A DNA stretch of 64,000 nucleotides from Siniperca chuatsi (GCF_020085105.1 NC_058043.1:11492667-11556666), one strand, 5' to 3'. Counted from the first letter of the stretch, positions 49,856-62,011 are shown. Notes: generated from the letters alone by a model not told the origin. Program-made: numbers and translations.

Positions 49856-52800
49856 GTGTAAGTGTAAGTGTCTGTGTGTGTTTGCAAACCTACTTTAGCT
49901 AGAGGACAGAGTGTGAATGTACGTGGGTGTGGGGAAGGCAAGACCAAACCTGAGATTAATAAATAGCACAACAATGCCAAAGCTTATTTTACTCAGAAAG
50001 TGTGATCCATCCACCGCCATTACATGCACAGATTCAAGTTTGGCTTCCACAAAAACAAAGCTCTGAACACTTGTTCATAGAGTGAAAATAAATACTATCA
50101 AATGGCTTTAAACCCATGAAAATAACCCATATTTGTGCCATCAGAAAACCTCATCTTGTTTGCTTTTTTGTTTTTATGTTGTTTTTACCACACCTGCACT
50201 AATTTAACTGTCCAGTACTTTCAATCGATAAATCAGACATAATTTAATATTGATTGATTTATTTTGCACTTGTAGTCAACATATGTACAAATTGTGCCCA
50301 CTAAAACAGTGAAGTGAAAGAAAATTACTTTTATATTAATCTGATGTACCTGATTTATTAAAATGGCCATTGATTTCCAAGCCCAGGTTATAATAAAAGC
50401 AATCTTCAAGTCAAACTCTATTTTAAATTCCATTCTTGCTAAACTTTTAGGACCACTGCAAGGAAGTCAGAATTGTTTGTATAGTCAAATGCATGCATAA
50501 ATTCATGCATAAACACAGCACAACAAGCAAATATTAGGAAAAGAGCAGACAGAAGTTACACCGCAAGAAGAGACCAGGACAGAATATTGAGATGTGTGAT
50601 AGAATTGTGTGTAGTCGTGATCGCATCCTGCAGATTGCTAGACAGGCTGCCTGGCTATATGTCCTTGGCAGGCCATGAAAAATTGTTGTAATAGTCTACT
50701 GATGTCCAGCATATCACTCCTCACTCTTCTCTATCTCTCGTAATGTCTGGCATGGGATGTGTTTTTTGTTTTTTTTGCCATTTCCCTCAAGGCAGTACAC
50801 ACAAACTTACTGACAACCACACAAATATACAAATCCCTCATGACAGGTTATCCTTCACATTTTCATCTAGGCATGTAAATGGGATAATTTCAGTCAGAGG
50901 ATGATGGCTTATTAAAATACGCCAGTGCACAAATTACCACGCAAAGTTTAATGCGATGCAACTAAGAGTTTAGGAATCACTGCCCTATTTGTCTGTGTGG
51001 GATCTTACCTGCTGGTGGTCTCCGATGAGGATGAGGTGTTGACATGCTTCACTCAATGTGGTGATGGTGTGGGCCTCGAGCACCTCTGCAGCCTCTTCTA
51101 CAATCACCAGACGTGGACGAACTTCCTGCAGAACTTTACGGAACTTGGCCGCCCCTGTTGTTGTCATGCCAATAACCTGATGGAAAGTATAAGTGTTTAT
51201 TTACACACTTCTGCTATTTTTATGATTAATTTTATAACCACAAACAATTGTATTGTTGCCTGCCCTTACATGTATAGTATTGCTAATTTTAATACCAGCC
51301 TATTTGATGGTGTTATTACTTTTTGGTCATTTTAGTCTTATTGTTCACGGTGATCCACGGATAGTGTTGTGAAGAGTTTTCGCTACTTTCTACTAGTGCT
51401 GGGAAGTTCAAGTGTTACGTTACTCAGGGCCAGACTTCTAAATATATTGAGTACTTCAAGTTTTTGAGTAGTGTTACAAGAGTGCAAGGCACACTATCAT
51501 GATATGTGTGTACCAAGGGGAAGTAAAGCAATTTCTTTCATCATCCTCTCTAAATATTGTACTGTAGGCTACATAAAGCTAATCTGAACATGAATTCAAG
51601 AAGTGTTTTACTTAACTTACTGTGATAACTCTGTTGAAGTTTTGACTAAAACAAGGAACAACTGTAGGATCATTTAAAAAATACTATTCATACTATCTGT
51701 TACTGCAATTATACTGTACCGTGGCTTCCTTGAGGAGACAGAGGTTCTCCTGACGTTTTACATCAGCCAATCTGTCTACTGCATTCTGATAGGCCTGTTC
51801 AGACTCTAGGACTCTGGTGCAAAGTTCTACCCTGTAGCGTGCCACCCACAACCTGCAGACACAAAGTAAATTAATAATAGTAAAACACTGTGACAACTGA
51901 CTCAATCATATAGAAGTCTGAAGACTCATTATTTGCATCTGCATCTGGAAGTATACTCAGAGCCGAGGTCAAAAAATATGATGCTGTGGTACTTGATATC
52001 ACTGTAAATGTAGTTAAACAATTATGGCAAGACCTATTTTATCTGTCTTGGAGGGAAATTGCCCTATTTGTTAGTTTAAAAGATAATTAAGATTGTGTAA
52101 ACATGAGTCGTTACAGTCCTGTTTTCACAGTAATAGAAGTTACGTCTTGGCTCTCTGAGGTGAGAAGATCCTCTGGGATACATTTTCCTGGTGATTAGTT
52201 GACTTAATAATACACACTGGGAATAGACTACTTCTACCAGACTGAGGTTGCTTGGGGGATGAGAGGAAATGAGGAAAAACAAGGAAGAAAAATTCAGAAG
52301 GAGGAAAGGAGGACAGAAATGTAAGCAAGGTTCTAGGAGACGTGATGGAAAGTAAGAGTAAGAAAAAGAGGCACATTTGTAGTGAACAAAGGAAAGAAAA
52401 GTGAAACACAGATGCAGACCTACCGATAGAGTCTCCATCTGTCTGGAAGGCTTAGGGTCCAAATATCCAAGACAGCATCTTCCTCTTTGTCAGTCATAGC
52501 CGAGCTCTTCCCCAGCTCTTTCCTGATTCTGTTCTTCTTCTTTCTCTTCTGGTCCCGTTGCATCTGTACAGATCAGAACAGGGTCAACTTTGAACTTCAT
52601 ACCTTTGAACTGTTTTAAATCCTAACTCATCTGGATCTTGGAATCCATTGTAACAGCTGTGAATTCAAGCTGATCACAGCTTTTCAGAGCCACCTTTCAA
52701 GCTTACGGGTGTTGAGTATTTAATACTCAAAAGATATTTTTCCTGGTTAAATATTCCTTTAAGCAAGGCACTTAATTATCTCCTTTGCAGGTGCTGCACT

Positions 52801-55800
52801 GTTCTTTGAAAGTTAGCCTACCCTGTAGAATATGTGAGCACTAGAAGTGCTATAGAGCAATGTTTTTATGAATGTGGCGCCACACAAGCACGCACACGTG
52901 AAAGCAGGTGAGGTGACTCACCTGCTTTCATGCATACATGACACGTGAGGCACAGTCCTGCCAATGGTTACAGACCATTCCACTGATCAACAGTAAGTGA
53001 CAGTAACGTGCCAAGAAATTAAGCAATGCATCAATAAAGACAGATTAGACAGACTGCTAACAAACAAACATGGATGTAAATAATGCATGTTACAAATGTT
53101 TCCAAAAATCAACTTTTCAAATATTTTCTGTGGAAGGAAATGCATTCAACACATGTGTTAGACCTCAAGAACACACAATGCATTTTGTTAAGAAATAGTA
53201 AAGTTAAGTACAGTGCAGCATCTGTAAAGATATTGTTCTATTGGACAGCTCTTAGATTTATGTGCTCCTCTCAAACCAGCCTAGTATTGGTCTATATAAT
53301 AGCATTCTCAATCAATTTGTCTGATTGAATAGGGATTGCAAAAATGTTAAACTGATTACAATCTCCTCTTAATTTTACCTCCCATCCTTCCTCGCTCTGC
53401 TCAGCCTGAATTTCAGCTTTATCCAGGTTCATAGCCAGCATTAGTTCTTCTACTGCTCTGACAGCTTCCTCCATGTCTCCCTTCTTTCTGCCATCTCTAC
53501 CACCTCTGGGACCAATGTTGTCTTCAATAATCCGCTCTGCCTGGAGCAGATCTGCTTCCTCTGCGATTTCAATGAGGTCCTCTTCTTCCAGCTCCATCGC
53601 TTCCGCCGCTGCTATATCTAACACATTACAGTAAGAATCTGTATGAGAATGATTCACCAGTACAATGAATGCACTGCATTTTAGTTTTCATTGAAAACTT
53701 ATAAAGTTGCATGGAGTGTAATAACACACAAGAAAAGAAAGAAAAGTCCTAAAACACAGAAAGATAACATAGGAAGTGTATGAGGGGACAGACAATATCA
53801 GTCTACATTCAACATACTGTATGTACATTCCATGATAAATGGTGGGTTTATATAATCTTCAGTTACTGAAATGGTCTATCTGAACTGGGTGCTGGATTAT
53901 ATATTATTGCTTAGCTACAAAATCCTGCTGGAGATGTTTAGAGTTTAGACTTTGATGGTCATTTTGCCATTTATTGAGCTCTTAAGTGTTCATTTCAGCT
54001 GGTTTGGAGACTGCTGAAAAGGAAAGTTCTACCTGGCTGAGTGGCTGGTGTTGATACAAACTGCTGTGGACTGGGAATGAAAATACAATGATTGAATCCA
54101 GTTTCATCTTAAAAGTAACTGTCAATTTTAAACTGATATTTGTCTGCGGGACAAGTTCTCTTCATGCTTTACACCACAATCACAACTACTGCAATACAAT
54201 ACAACAAATAACTCTTAACCTTGGTATATTCCAGAAAACAGGCTACAAAAAGCAAGTCTTACTTCGAAAAGCCTGACATCAGTTGCTATAAACACTGAGG
54301 CGTCGAGCACAGATCACATCAATTTACTATGAAGAAAATGCACAAGAGAGAGCTGCTACTTCACTTTACAAGATTATATTTTCCATTTCAGTACATATCA
54401 TATCAAAAATATTTTTTTTAAATTGAGGTTATAAACAAGGTTTGAGGTATGAGGTTATATATAATAAACAGTTCAGTTGACTTATTATAAATTAAATCCA
54501 TTTGCTTAAAAAATGAAAAGGCCTCTGTGGAGTGTTGTTAAAATTATCTATTCAGACTAATACAGTTATAGTTTTGCGGGGCTGTTTACACACTATCAAT
54601 GAAAATAAGCCAATTATCAGTTCCTCTTATAGTGAGCTCACACCAGAAGCTTCATGAGCGCCGCTGGGTGCGCTGGTCACTGCCAGCCCTCGCCATGCGG
54701 CGTTAAACTCCGGGAAACCAGTGACCGCAACAATCAGTTTCTACTCCATTACTGCTTATGTCTCCCTATAGGGAGACGTTTACAGGGGGAAGAACATCAA
54801 ATCCCGATCTGCAATTCGTCGCTGCTTCAGTGTGTCCCTGTAAATTTACATAAAGTTCAGCTCAGCTCAACTTCAACTCGTTGCTCTGGTCACTGGCATC
54901 GCGCCGCTAGCCGCAGCCACGGCGTTGGGCGCTTCTCGTCGCCAGCTCCCATTGAAAATGAATGACTGCTAACCGCTTTTGTAGCTCATGAAGCTTGAAA
55001 AGCTTGAAAAGCTACTAAGCCTGCTCGGAACTCACATGAGAAAACACTGATTTGTGAAAGATATAATTGGCGGTGTTGCTACATCCATAAATGTCCTGCC
55101 TGATTGGTACTGCGCATGTGAAACTCTCAACAGAGATGAGAAAGAAGCGAGATGGCTCACTCGTTAGCTACTTCCATACACTTAATATGTAGTTTACTTA
55201 TTTTGTCATATATCGGATTTATGTATGCTGCGCTGCTCAGAAGTTGCTTCTGGGACAGATGTGGCCAATTGAATAGGCCCGACTTACAGTAAAAGCCTTA
55301 CCTTCATTTCTATTTGCATTCTCTGTCTCCCTCTGCAGGAAGACGGTGGAACCCAAACCCAACCACTCCATTATCAGACTGGACTTCTTCTCACTCCAGG
55401 TCTCAAAACCATCCTGTGTCTACAAATCATTTCATAAACACAAACTGATGAGTCTTTTATTCTGTCTAGCTCAGTTAACACAAATCAAAAATAAACATTT
55501 TATATGTGTATTTTTTTTATCAGTATGACTCACAGGTGGTAGGTGCAGACTGTCCCAGTGTATGTCTGAAATGAACTTCTCTAAGAAGCTTTCTCGCAGG
55601 ACGCCTTTCAGAGAACACTCCAGCCTCATACTCTGACTCTGAATGCCCCTCTCCTCCTGACACAGCTGCTTGTAAATCTGTTAAACAGGTCATGCATACA
55701 ATGATTAGGTGGAGAAATCACACAAGAATGTGTGTGATATACTGCAACTTGTAGTGCTGTGATGTGCATATGTGTGACAAAAAGATGAGGTACAAAGTGT

Positions 55801-58800
55801 GCATCAATATGATAAACTTAAGACTATTAATAGAATATAAAGGCTAAATTATTAGGAATTATTTAAACTTATCCTTGCATATATTCTCACCACTTTGCTA
55901 TGCATGAGAGAAATGAAGTGTGGAGCAACTTGAAACATCAAGTTAAGTTATAAGAGTTAAACTGTAGGTCAACCAACATGAGGAACTCACCTCACTATAT
56001 GCGTATCGCAGGTGAGACGGCAGCGTACGTCTGAAGTCATGTGAGTGAGTCAGCTCCCTTAGATTGAAACGCTTCAGGATCTCACTGTTGCTGCGGCCTC
56101 CTACTCTCACTATGCCCTCTTGCAGAAATGTATGAATACCTTAAATACAGAGGCAAACCAAATGCACATCACATCCACCAAAACAGAAAGCTTATTTGTC
56201 TTACATCGCCCATTCAAGGTCACCAAGTAGGAGTTTGCAAAGACAAAAAAAAAACAAATAAAACTTAAAGTAGATGTATGTGGCCCATTAGCAAACATTT
56301 CAGCATATAAACAAATACAACAACAAAGAATTACTGTTTGAACTAGAAATAGATATGTCCCCTTTTGTTGACAAAAGACTGTGTTCTTAAATCCCAAACC
56401 ACTCAAACAACATAGATAGATGTTATTATGAACTGGCATAACAGCTTACCCTCAAGGAACTGATCCAGGGCATGGTTAGTGTAACACACTACCAGCATCG
56501 GAGCCGTACCAAATCTGTCTCTCCAAAGATCCTGATTGGTCAACAGAGCCTGAGCAATCTTAAGGCCAACGTAGGTTTTTCCTGAGAAAATGGAGGAAGC
56601 AGAGTAGCCTGATTTTAATGTATTTCAGAAGCAAAGTGAAACTTTGCAATTCTTTGGATTTTGCCATTTTACAAATGCGTGAAATACATTTTACACATTT
56701 CATTCACAATGAATGAAGTCATCCTTCCAACAATGGCTGTTCAATGTCTCACCAGTGCCAGGAGGCCCCTGTATGATGGTCAGCTCCTTCGTGAGGGCCA
56801 GCTGGAAGGCTCTCATCTGGGACTCATCCAGCCCCAGCTCCTCCATTCTCGGCCAGGCCTCTTCCTCCAGGCTGTGAAAGGGCCGTATACTGTCCTTATA
56901 GTCAGGGTCAGCAATGGATGACAGGTCATAGATATCTCTTCTTTGCAGATAAGCTGGGGGTTGCACATCTGTGCTGCACTCCACGATGTACCTGGAAGCA
57001 TTAAGGATTGCATTTTTTAGCGTCTACTATCTGTGTAAAAGGATGATGTAGAGACTTCTCATTAATAGATACTTAATATGTTCTTTCTGAAAGCGAGCCT
57101 TTGTAACTTTTGCTGAACAGCGGCCACTGTGGCCACAAGCACATAAAGGATAATGATCAATGTAAAAATCATAGTGTAGCACTAGCACAAGTAGAGAAGT
57201 CATTGGACTGACTCATTCATGTCAACTCCCATGGTGTAGTTCTGTAGGAAAAAGAGTTTAAAGTTGTTTCAGGTAGTCACAAGAGAAAGGTCTGGGAGAC
57301 AGATGGCCAACAAAGTGTCATAATGTATAATACATTACTTTGTGGTATCCATGAAAGGCACTTGGAGTGCAGACAATAACCAAACTTTTGAACTCATCCA
57401 TGCGTGATAGCATTTTGGGAATACTGTGGCAGTATAATTAACTCATGCCAATTAAAAGTGTGATTGCTTACTTGCTTTGTACCATTTCTCCCTCCACTTC
57501 CCTTTGAAAAATCTACATGTGAACTCATTTTGAGAGTGCTGTGGGATTATATAAAAACTATGACCTTGACAGTAAAATGTGAAACTCCTCCACAGCACAC
57601 ATACACACAGATACACACTCCTACCTCTGAAAGGGCATGCTGTCCTCCTCCTGCTCCTGTAGGCCCTCTAGAACATACCGATAGGCCTCAAAGTAGGCAG
57701 TGGTCTCAATCATCAGGAATAATTGACCTTTCTGTCAGATAGAATGAGTTTAGTTCTTTGTATATCCATTACATATAAAACCCTGTACCTATCCTGCATG
57801 TTAGCAACTAAACAGTCTTGGCAAGGTTTTGATTCAACTTTATGGTCATTTAGAGGCTGTAGTTTGTGGTGCTATACAGTTATAGTGGTGGCATAGAGGT
57901 GGTTTTAAAATCTTGTCCATCCCATTTATATTAGTGAGGGTAGACTAAATATTACAAACACTACACATTATTTTAATGTTGCCTAATAAACTGCAAACTC
58001 AAAGTACATTTCAGTTACAGCTTATGTAGATTAAGTGTCTGAAATTAGACCATAAGATCAAATCCTCCTTGCCTCAGCAACTGCATGCTTGCTGCCCTTA
58101 TCAACAATTGTTGCACACAATCTACTGCCCCACCTGAATTCTGGCCAACTTGAATCTGCTTTCTTCAGTAAAGGTAATCTGGACCTGTCCTCTCTGCAGG
58201 CTATTGGGATCCCGATCTGACACTGTGGCAAACAAGAAGCTCTCAAAATTATCACACGACAGGCAGACCAGGGAACCATAGATCAGCCTCTTGGAGTTCT
58301 GCCAGCGCACAAACTGTAGGATGCATGGGGAAAGTATTATTAATATACATGTTAATATATGTCTTTCCATTTGCCATTCAATAAGCAAAATACCAGTGTA
58401 TCTCTTAAAGAATTTGCTTAAAGAATGTGCTTGATTGTATTAGTCAAATGTCATATAAACACTAAATGTAACAAAGATCTAAATCCATCCAGAGGCTAAC
58501 CTTAAGTGGCTGAATGTCAAACTGGACTATGTAGGCGAGTCCAGTCGGCGTGCACTTGGGTACCACCAGTTTTGTGTCAAAATATACTCTGATATCATCA
58601 AAGCGCTTCGTCTTCAGTGAATTATCACTCCTTCCTCCTTCTCTTCCCATTTGGTTCCGAAGCAATTGCTGGATCCCCTCACGGAGTGGCCGCACAAAGT
58701 CCTCTCTCAGCAGCCGGAAGTGCGTGTCAAGGTAGAGATGGGTGTTTGTGTAGCGCTGAGAGGTGAGGTTGGGTCTAAGGAAGGGCCTGTGGTCCTGATG

Positions 58801-60918
58801 GAACTCCTCACGAGTTGGGTAGATGGGTATGGTCCTGAAATCTTGCTGCTCTTCTTCACCTGGGTTAGAATTAGTGGGAGTTTCAGTTATTCACATATCT
58901 ATAAAACTGTGTGGCAATTTTCAAAATATCCCAAAATATTTTCTGGTTAATTGTGCAGTGTTGTGCAGATATCCGTAAGAGGCCATTACCTGGGTTATCA
59001 CGTCCAGTGGGTAGGAGGGCATAAGTGTCCCTGTCTGAGCGCAGGGTACCCTCCCTGGATTTCTCCTGGAGGTGCCTGATCAGGCCCTGAACACTCTCCA
59101 CACTCTCCTCCATTTGAGGCTGGATGTCCACTCCAGATGCCCTCAGGCTGTTGATGGAGGCTTGGAGCAGCGTCAGCAGCAAACTCACTGCCTGGACAGA
59201 GCTAGCAGGGAAGATGCTGAGGACCTAATAAGCATATATTGAGGATAAGTAGTTAATGTATATATATAACTACAAGGAGTTCAACTACTAATTTAAGAAT
59301 TGTTAAAAGAAAGAAGCACGATCAGGCTAAAATAATCAGTCCTTTTAAATTATTTGTTTTAGAAACACGGATAAAAGGTTTGTTAAAGGCCCTAATTTCT
59401 CTCAATGGAGTTCTACAGGAACACAGAGAGATTACTGAGAGATTTTCGTATTTGTTCATTTTTATTTTTTTGTCTGTGTTTTTCTTACTGGTTTGAAGTG
59501 GGCGGGACTGATCTAGACAAAGCAAATATATATAATCACATATTTAAAATCTGATCAAACAACACCTACACAGAGCTTTTGAGCATTAAACTCTTAATAC
59601 CAATACCAATTCTGATTGTTGCTTATTTATCCATGTATATTTAATGAAATACATAGTGTAAGATTTGAAACCAAGGCTTTTAAGTATTTCATAATGTTAT
59701 TTGTAGATTTAGTTCAACTGCTTTTGAAGTAATAATCTGAAAATTATTCTACTACAATTACAGAACATAGTTTATTGCAAAGAAGCACTACTCACTTGCT
59801 AAAAAGACTCAGCTGTCCATGAGGACTTCTGTTCGTGCCCTTCATCAAAGATAGCTTTTCTGGGTCTACTCAATTATTTTGTGTACTTTTCTTGTATTCC
59901 TTCATTTATCCTTCAGCTGAATTTACCAATTGATTGGTTTTTTTTGTTCATTCCTTCCTCTATTTACCTCTGACAGAATAGCCAGGATGTTTTCCAGATG
60001 TCGTGGGTATTGTGCCCTGCGGACGAGATTGAACTCTGACTCCATGCCCACCAGATAGTGGGGAAGGATGGTGCGGAAGAACCCTGAGTCTTTTATGATG
60101 CCAGCCAAGTGCTGTAGGGTGCCTCTGTCTGTCCGTGATTTGAAGGCTTTACTCAGCACCAGGCAGAGGAGTTCGACAAGGTCCTGCCTCATTGTTGTCC
60201 CACTCAGGACATCTTGTAGGGCAGGGTTACAGGACAGGGTGATGGCCACTACAGACGGGTCTTTTCCAGAGAGTTCTTCCATTGTTTTATAGCCCAGTCC
60301 ATGGCCCTGTGGTGTTCCGACTCTGCCTGTAGAATTTGATCTCCCTCCATTCCTCCCCTGTCTGTCTCCTACACCATCTCTTCTCTCACCCCCTCTACCT
60401 CCTCCCCTTCTCTCTCCTTCTCTTTCAGCTGCACCTTGCTCTCCATTTCTTCTTGCACCACCTCTCTCTGCTCCTTCTCCTCCATTTCCACCTCTCCCCC
60501 TCCCTCCTCCTCTCTGTCTGGCTCCTCCCCACTGTCTTCCTGCACCTCTTTCGCCCCCTCTCCCTGCGTCTGCTGCTCCTCCTCTTCCTCTTCCTCTGCC
60601 TCGCACACCTTCACCTCCTCCTCCCCCATCTGTCTCGTCCCTGCCTTCTCTTCCTGCACCTCTTTCACCCCCTCTTCCTGGGTCTGCTCCTCCTCCTCCT
60701 CTTCCTCTGCCTCTCCCACGCATCCCTCCACCTCCTCTTCCTACTCCTCCATCTGTCTCCTCCCTTTCAGCTTGATTTCTCCCATGACTTTGTGCTCTTC
60801 TTCTGCCCTCTGTTCCTCTCGCCTCGGCCCCCTGTGCACCTCCTCGTCTTCTCCCTCTGCCTCCACTAGCATTTTCATTTTGGCCAGTATCAGTACCTGG
60901 GGAAAAAACAACATTCAT
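46177..60918 (-). CDS. znfx1: ZNFX1 copy B, intact: NFX1-type zinc finger-containing protein 1 (SF1 RNA helicase, antiviral RNA sensor)
   Basis: In mammals ZNFX1 is an interferon-inducible helicase-like protein that binds RNA and signals through MAVS at mitochondria. Coding exons read from splice sites are: 60,896-59,968; 59,224-58,990; 58,859-58,501; 58,313-58,134; 57,731-57,625; 56,991-56,753; 56,581-56,450; 56,139-55,991; 55,677-55,534; 55,419-55,302; 53,617-53,379; 52,563-52,424; 51,852-51,720; 51,176-51,009; 49,264-49,154; 48,956-48,861; 48,627-46,177. They join in one frame and total 5,930 nt. The order is an RG-rich N-terminus, a ZNFX1-specific region, a split helicase core ([44 protein letters not shown]), NFX1 fingers and a C-terminal CxxC tail. 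From the Met at 60,721-60,723 the protein would be 1,918 residues, about the human length. The 60,918 start applies only if the 60,896 acceptor is not used. Confidence 0.96.
49350..49664. other. Block-B-specific intron segment (about 315 bp)
   Basis: Between flanks shared with copy A (ending AAAATGAATGG and resuming CTTATTACATAG), copy B has about 315 bp with no counterpart. The segment is AT-rich and I see no TIR. It could be an insertion in B or a deletion in A. Confidence 0.8.
51009..51176 (-). CDS. znfx1: znfx1-B exon with helicase Walker B and motif III
   Basis: The 168-nt exon encodes [20 protein letters not shown], then [15 protein letters not shown] and [17 protein letters not shown] is the SF1 motif II (Walker B) that coordinates magnesium and activates water. 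GDHQQ, continued by LRP in the next exon, is motif III coupling ATP hydrolysis to RNA. The exon is in phase with its neighbours (ACG|GTT and CAG|CTG). In copy A the Gly codon of GDHQQ is CCA (Pro). Confidence 0.95.
52899..52930. repeat. Perfect hairpin in a znfx1-B intron
   Basis: This is the same 14-bp-arm, GTGA-loop hairpin as at 32,279-32,310 in copy A. Confidence 0.85.
53379..53617 (-). CDS. znfx1: znfx1-B acidic insert exon of the helicase core
   Basis: The 239-nt exon encodes [40 protein letters not shown] and [20 protein letters not shown]. It matches the acidic low-complexity insert that mammalian ZNFX1 carries between the early helicase motifs and motif II ([19 protein letters not shown] in human, recalled). 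The next exon is strongly basic ([12 protein letters not shown]). The insert may be a regulatory or RNA-contact loop, which is inference. Confidence 0.92.
53687..54178. other. Block-B-specific intron segment (about 490 bp)
   Basis: Copy A passes directly from TTTTAATTTTCA to ATCACAACTACTGC at about 33,070. Copy B carries about 490 bp extra between the same flanks. No coding content or clear transposon ends were recognised. Confidence 0.8.
54632..55285. mobile_element. Block-B-specific repeat-like insertion in a znfx1 intron
   Basis: About 650 bp replace about 14 bp of copy A (33,455-33,470). The segment is GC-richer than its surroundings (GCGCCGCTGGGTGCGCTGG) and contains related inverted words (AGAAGCTTCATGAG near 54,645 and CTCATGAAGCTTGA near 54,985), as in a non-autonomous DNA element. 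The ends and the target-site duplication are not resolved. The 103-codon frame inside is not supported as a gene. Confidence 0.55.
56450..56991 (-). CDS. znfx1: znfx1-B exons with Walker A (motif I) and motif Ia
   Basis: Two exons (56,991-56,753 and 56,581-56,450) flank an intron placed inside the P-loop. The first ends [11 protein letters not shown] after GGC ACT G; the second supplies GA AAA ACC to complete GKT. The Q-motif-like [18 protein letters not shown] lies just upstream, and [16 protein letters not shown] follows as motif Ia. An intron interrupting the P-loop codon explains why no single open frame shows a complete Walker A. The same arrangement is kept in copy A. Confidence 0.95.
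59968..60896 (-). CDS. znfx1: znfx1-B first large coding exon: RG/RGG-rich tail and conserved N-terminal domain
   Basis: The 929-nt exon follows a good acceptor (TTTTTTCCCCAG) and ends at the donor AGAG|GTAAAT. Its 5' half encodes a Gly/Arg-rich tail with GRGRGRGGG and RGGERGAGR repeats. A 114-bp internal repeat (units from about 60,535 and 60,649) adds about 38 residues compared with copy A. Its 3' half encodes the folded start of the family: [20 protein letters not shown] through [14 protein letters not shown]. The strict purine/pyrimidine strand bias gives long meaningless frames on the other strand. RGG tails usually bind RNA or promote condensates; that is a family inference. Confidence 0.93.
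60535..60763 (-). repeat. 114-bp coding tandem repeat in the znfx1-B RG-rich region
   Basis: The stretch starting TCTTCCTGCACCTCTTTC on the plus strand recurs at 60,535 and 60,649 with only a few changes. The 114-bp period equals 38 codons, so the frame is kept. Block A has one unit, so this is a copy-number difference between the paralogues. Confidence 0.85.
60719..60723 (-). promoter_or_regulatory. znfx1: Candidate znfx1 start codon (Met before the RG repeats)
   Basis: An ATG at 60,721-60,723 begins [10 protein letters not shown] and is the first in-frame Met after the exon's acceptor at 60,896. The same Met survives in copy A (38,805-38,807, [10 protein letters not shown]). Starting here gives 1,918 codons of protein. 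An upstream in-frame ATG at 60,916-60,918 lies before the acceptor and would need a different first exon. ATGs in exon 1 are out of frame once spliced. Confidence 0.55.
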
Positions 60919-61829
60919 GTACAGAGACCTTGAAAATGAACACCTACTTTGCTAGACTTGTACGCATGTTTTTACTTGTTTGCCTCTCATACTGTATAAT
61001 TACCATTAATAGGTCCTCTTCTCCCTGTTAATAAAGTCAGTCTTTCCATGGTCTTAATTTGGTAGTTGTTGAAATTTAACGCTGATGATTTCTGAGTGGC
61101 AAGAAAGTAAAGGGTGAAAGTGAAAACCACACATTTGAGCATGATTACACAACAGTTTGAAGGATGCGTAATTTATGTATAAACCCATAAAAACTTCTGA
61201 GAAGTGGTTATACTTTCACTGTTATGCACTGTGTTCTATTCATGTTTCTCACTATTATTAGTATAATTTGCAAGGTCCCAGGAGTGTTGGAGTCAGATAA
61301 GAAGGGGTGATCTCACTGTTTATAGCTTCTGAGGAAAATGAAATTGAAATGCCCTCAGTAATATGCCTCATTTTAACTATTCTGGATATTTTTAATTAAA
61401 ATGCACATTTTATTCCAATGCTTTTTGAGAGTGTACTTTGCTTGCAATTGAAATGACTTAACCCAAATAGAGAGTGTGCCCTCTACTGGATGCAGAAAGG
61501 ACTTGCATGGGAGTGTTTGTAGGTTTCTTTTCACTAGAAATCGGAACACAGCTTTTGACCACAAAATCATGGCACGGATCCGCTGAAATACCCTAAGTCT
61601 TTACAGGTACAAACAAGATAGTAAATGTGCAAAGCCTTTTGTTTGTTCTAATTTTCTCATGTTCTATACTCCGCAATAATTGTATACATTTCTTATACTG
61701 ACATGATTTTTTTCATTATCAGTCCGGATCTTCATCTAGTGCTATATTTCATTAATATTTCCTGATAATTCAGCCAGCTGTACCTTCCACCCTCTCCCCA
61801 ACCGCAACATAAAGGAAGAAAGAACTTAC

Positions 61830-61965
61830 CAAAACTGAAATCCACTTGACATCAACATTTCCGCCAACATCAAGCTTTAAAAAAGGAAGCAGGCCTGTTT
61901 GCTGTGTGCGATTAATACAGCATCTATCCTGCTCAGTCGATAGTTTCTGTCTCAGGTTCCCTGCT
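61830..61965 (-). other. znfx1: znfx1-B exon 1 (5' UTR, inferred)
   Basis: A strong minus-strand donor (TTTTG|GTAAGT) ends this exon at 61,830. Its 5' limit (about 61,965) is inferred from the TATA-like box at 61,992-62,003. Its ATGs (near 61,852-61,866) are in one frame. After splicing to 60,896 that frame stops within three codons, giving an upstream ORF of at most 15 codons, so the exon is probably untranslated leader. No counterpart exists in block A, where homology stops near 39,740. Confidence 0.65.
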
Positions 61966-61991
61966 GCTCACACTGGCCAGTTCAGGAAGCT

Positions 61992-62003
61992 GCTATTTAA
62001 ATG
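61992..62003 (-). promoter_or_regulatory. znfx1: TATA-like box of znfx1-B
   Basis: On the minus strand the sequence reads CATTTAAATAGC, about 10 bp downstream of the ISRE-like motif and about 30 bp upstream of the inferred start site. A TATA-like box close to an ISRE is a common layout in interferon-stimulated genes. Confidence 0.55.
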
Positions 62004-62011
62004 CTCTGTCA

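Noticed and set aside
54654-54965. 103-codon plus-strand frame in a znfx1-B intron
   Set aside because: It sits in a repeat-like insertion absent from copy A and has no recognisable domain.
60336-60933. 177- and 165-codon plus-strand frames opposite znfx1-B
   Set aside because: They are shadow frames of the RG-rich coding exon, made of Ser/Leu/Pro low-complexity sequence.
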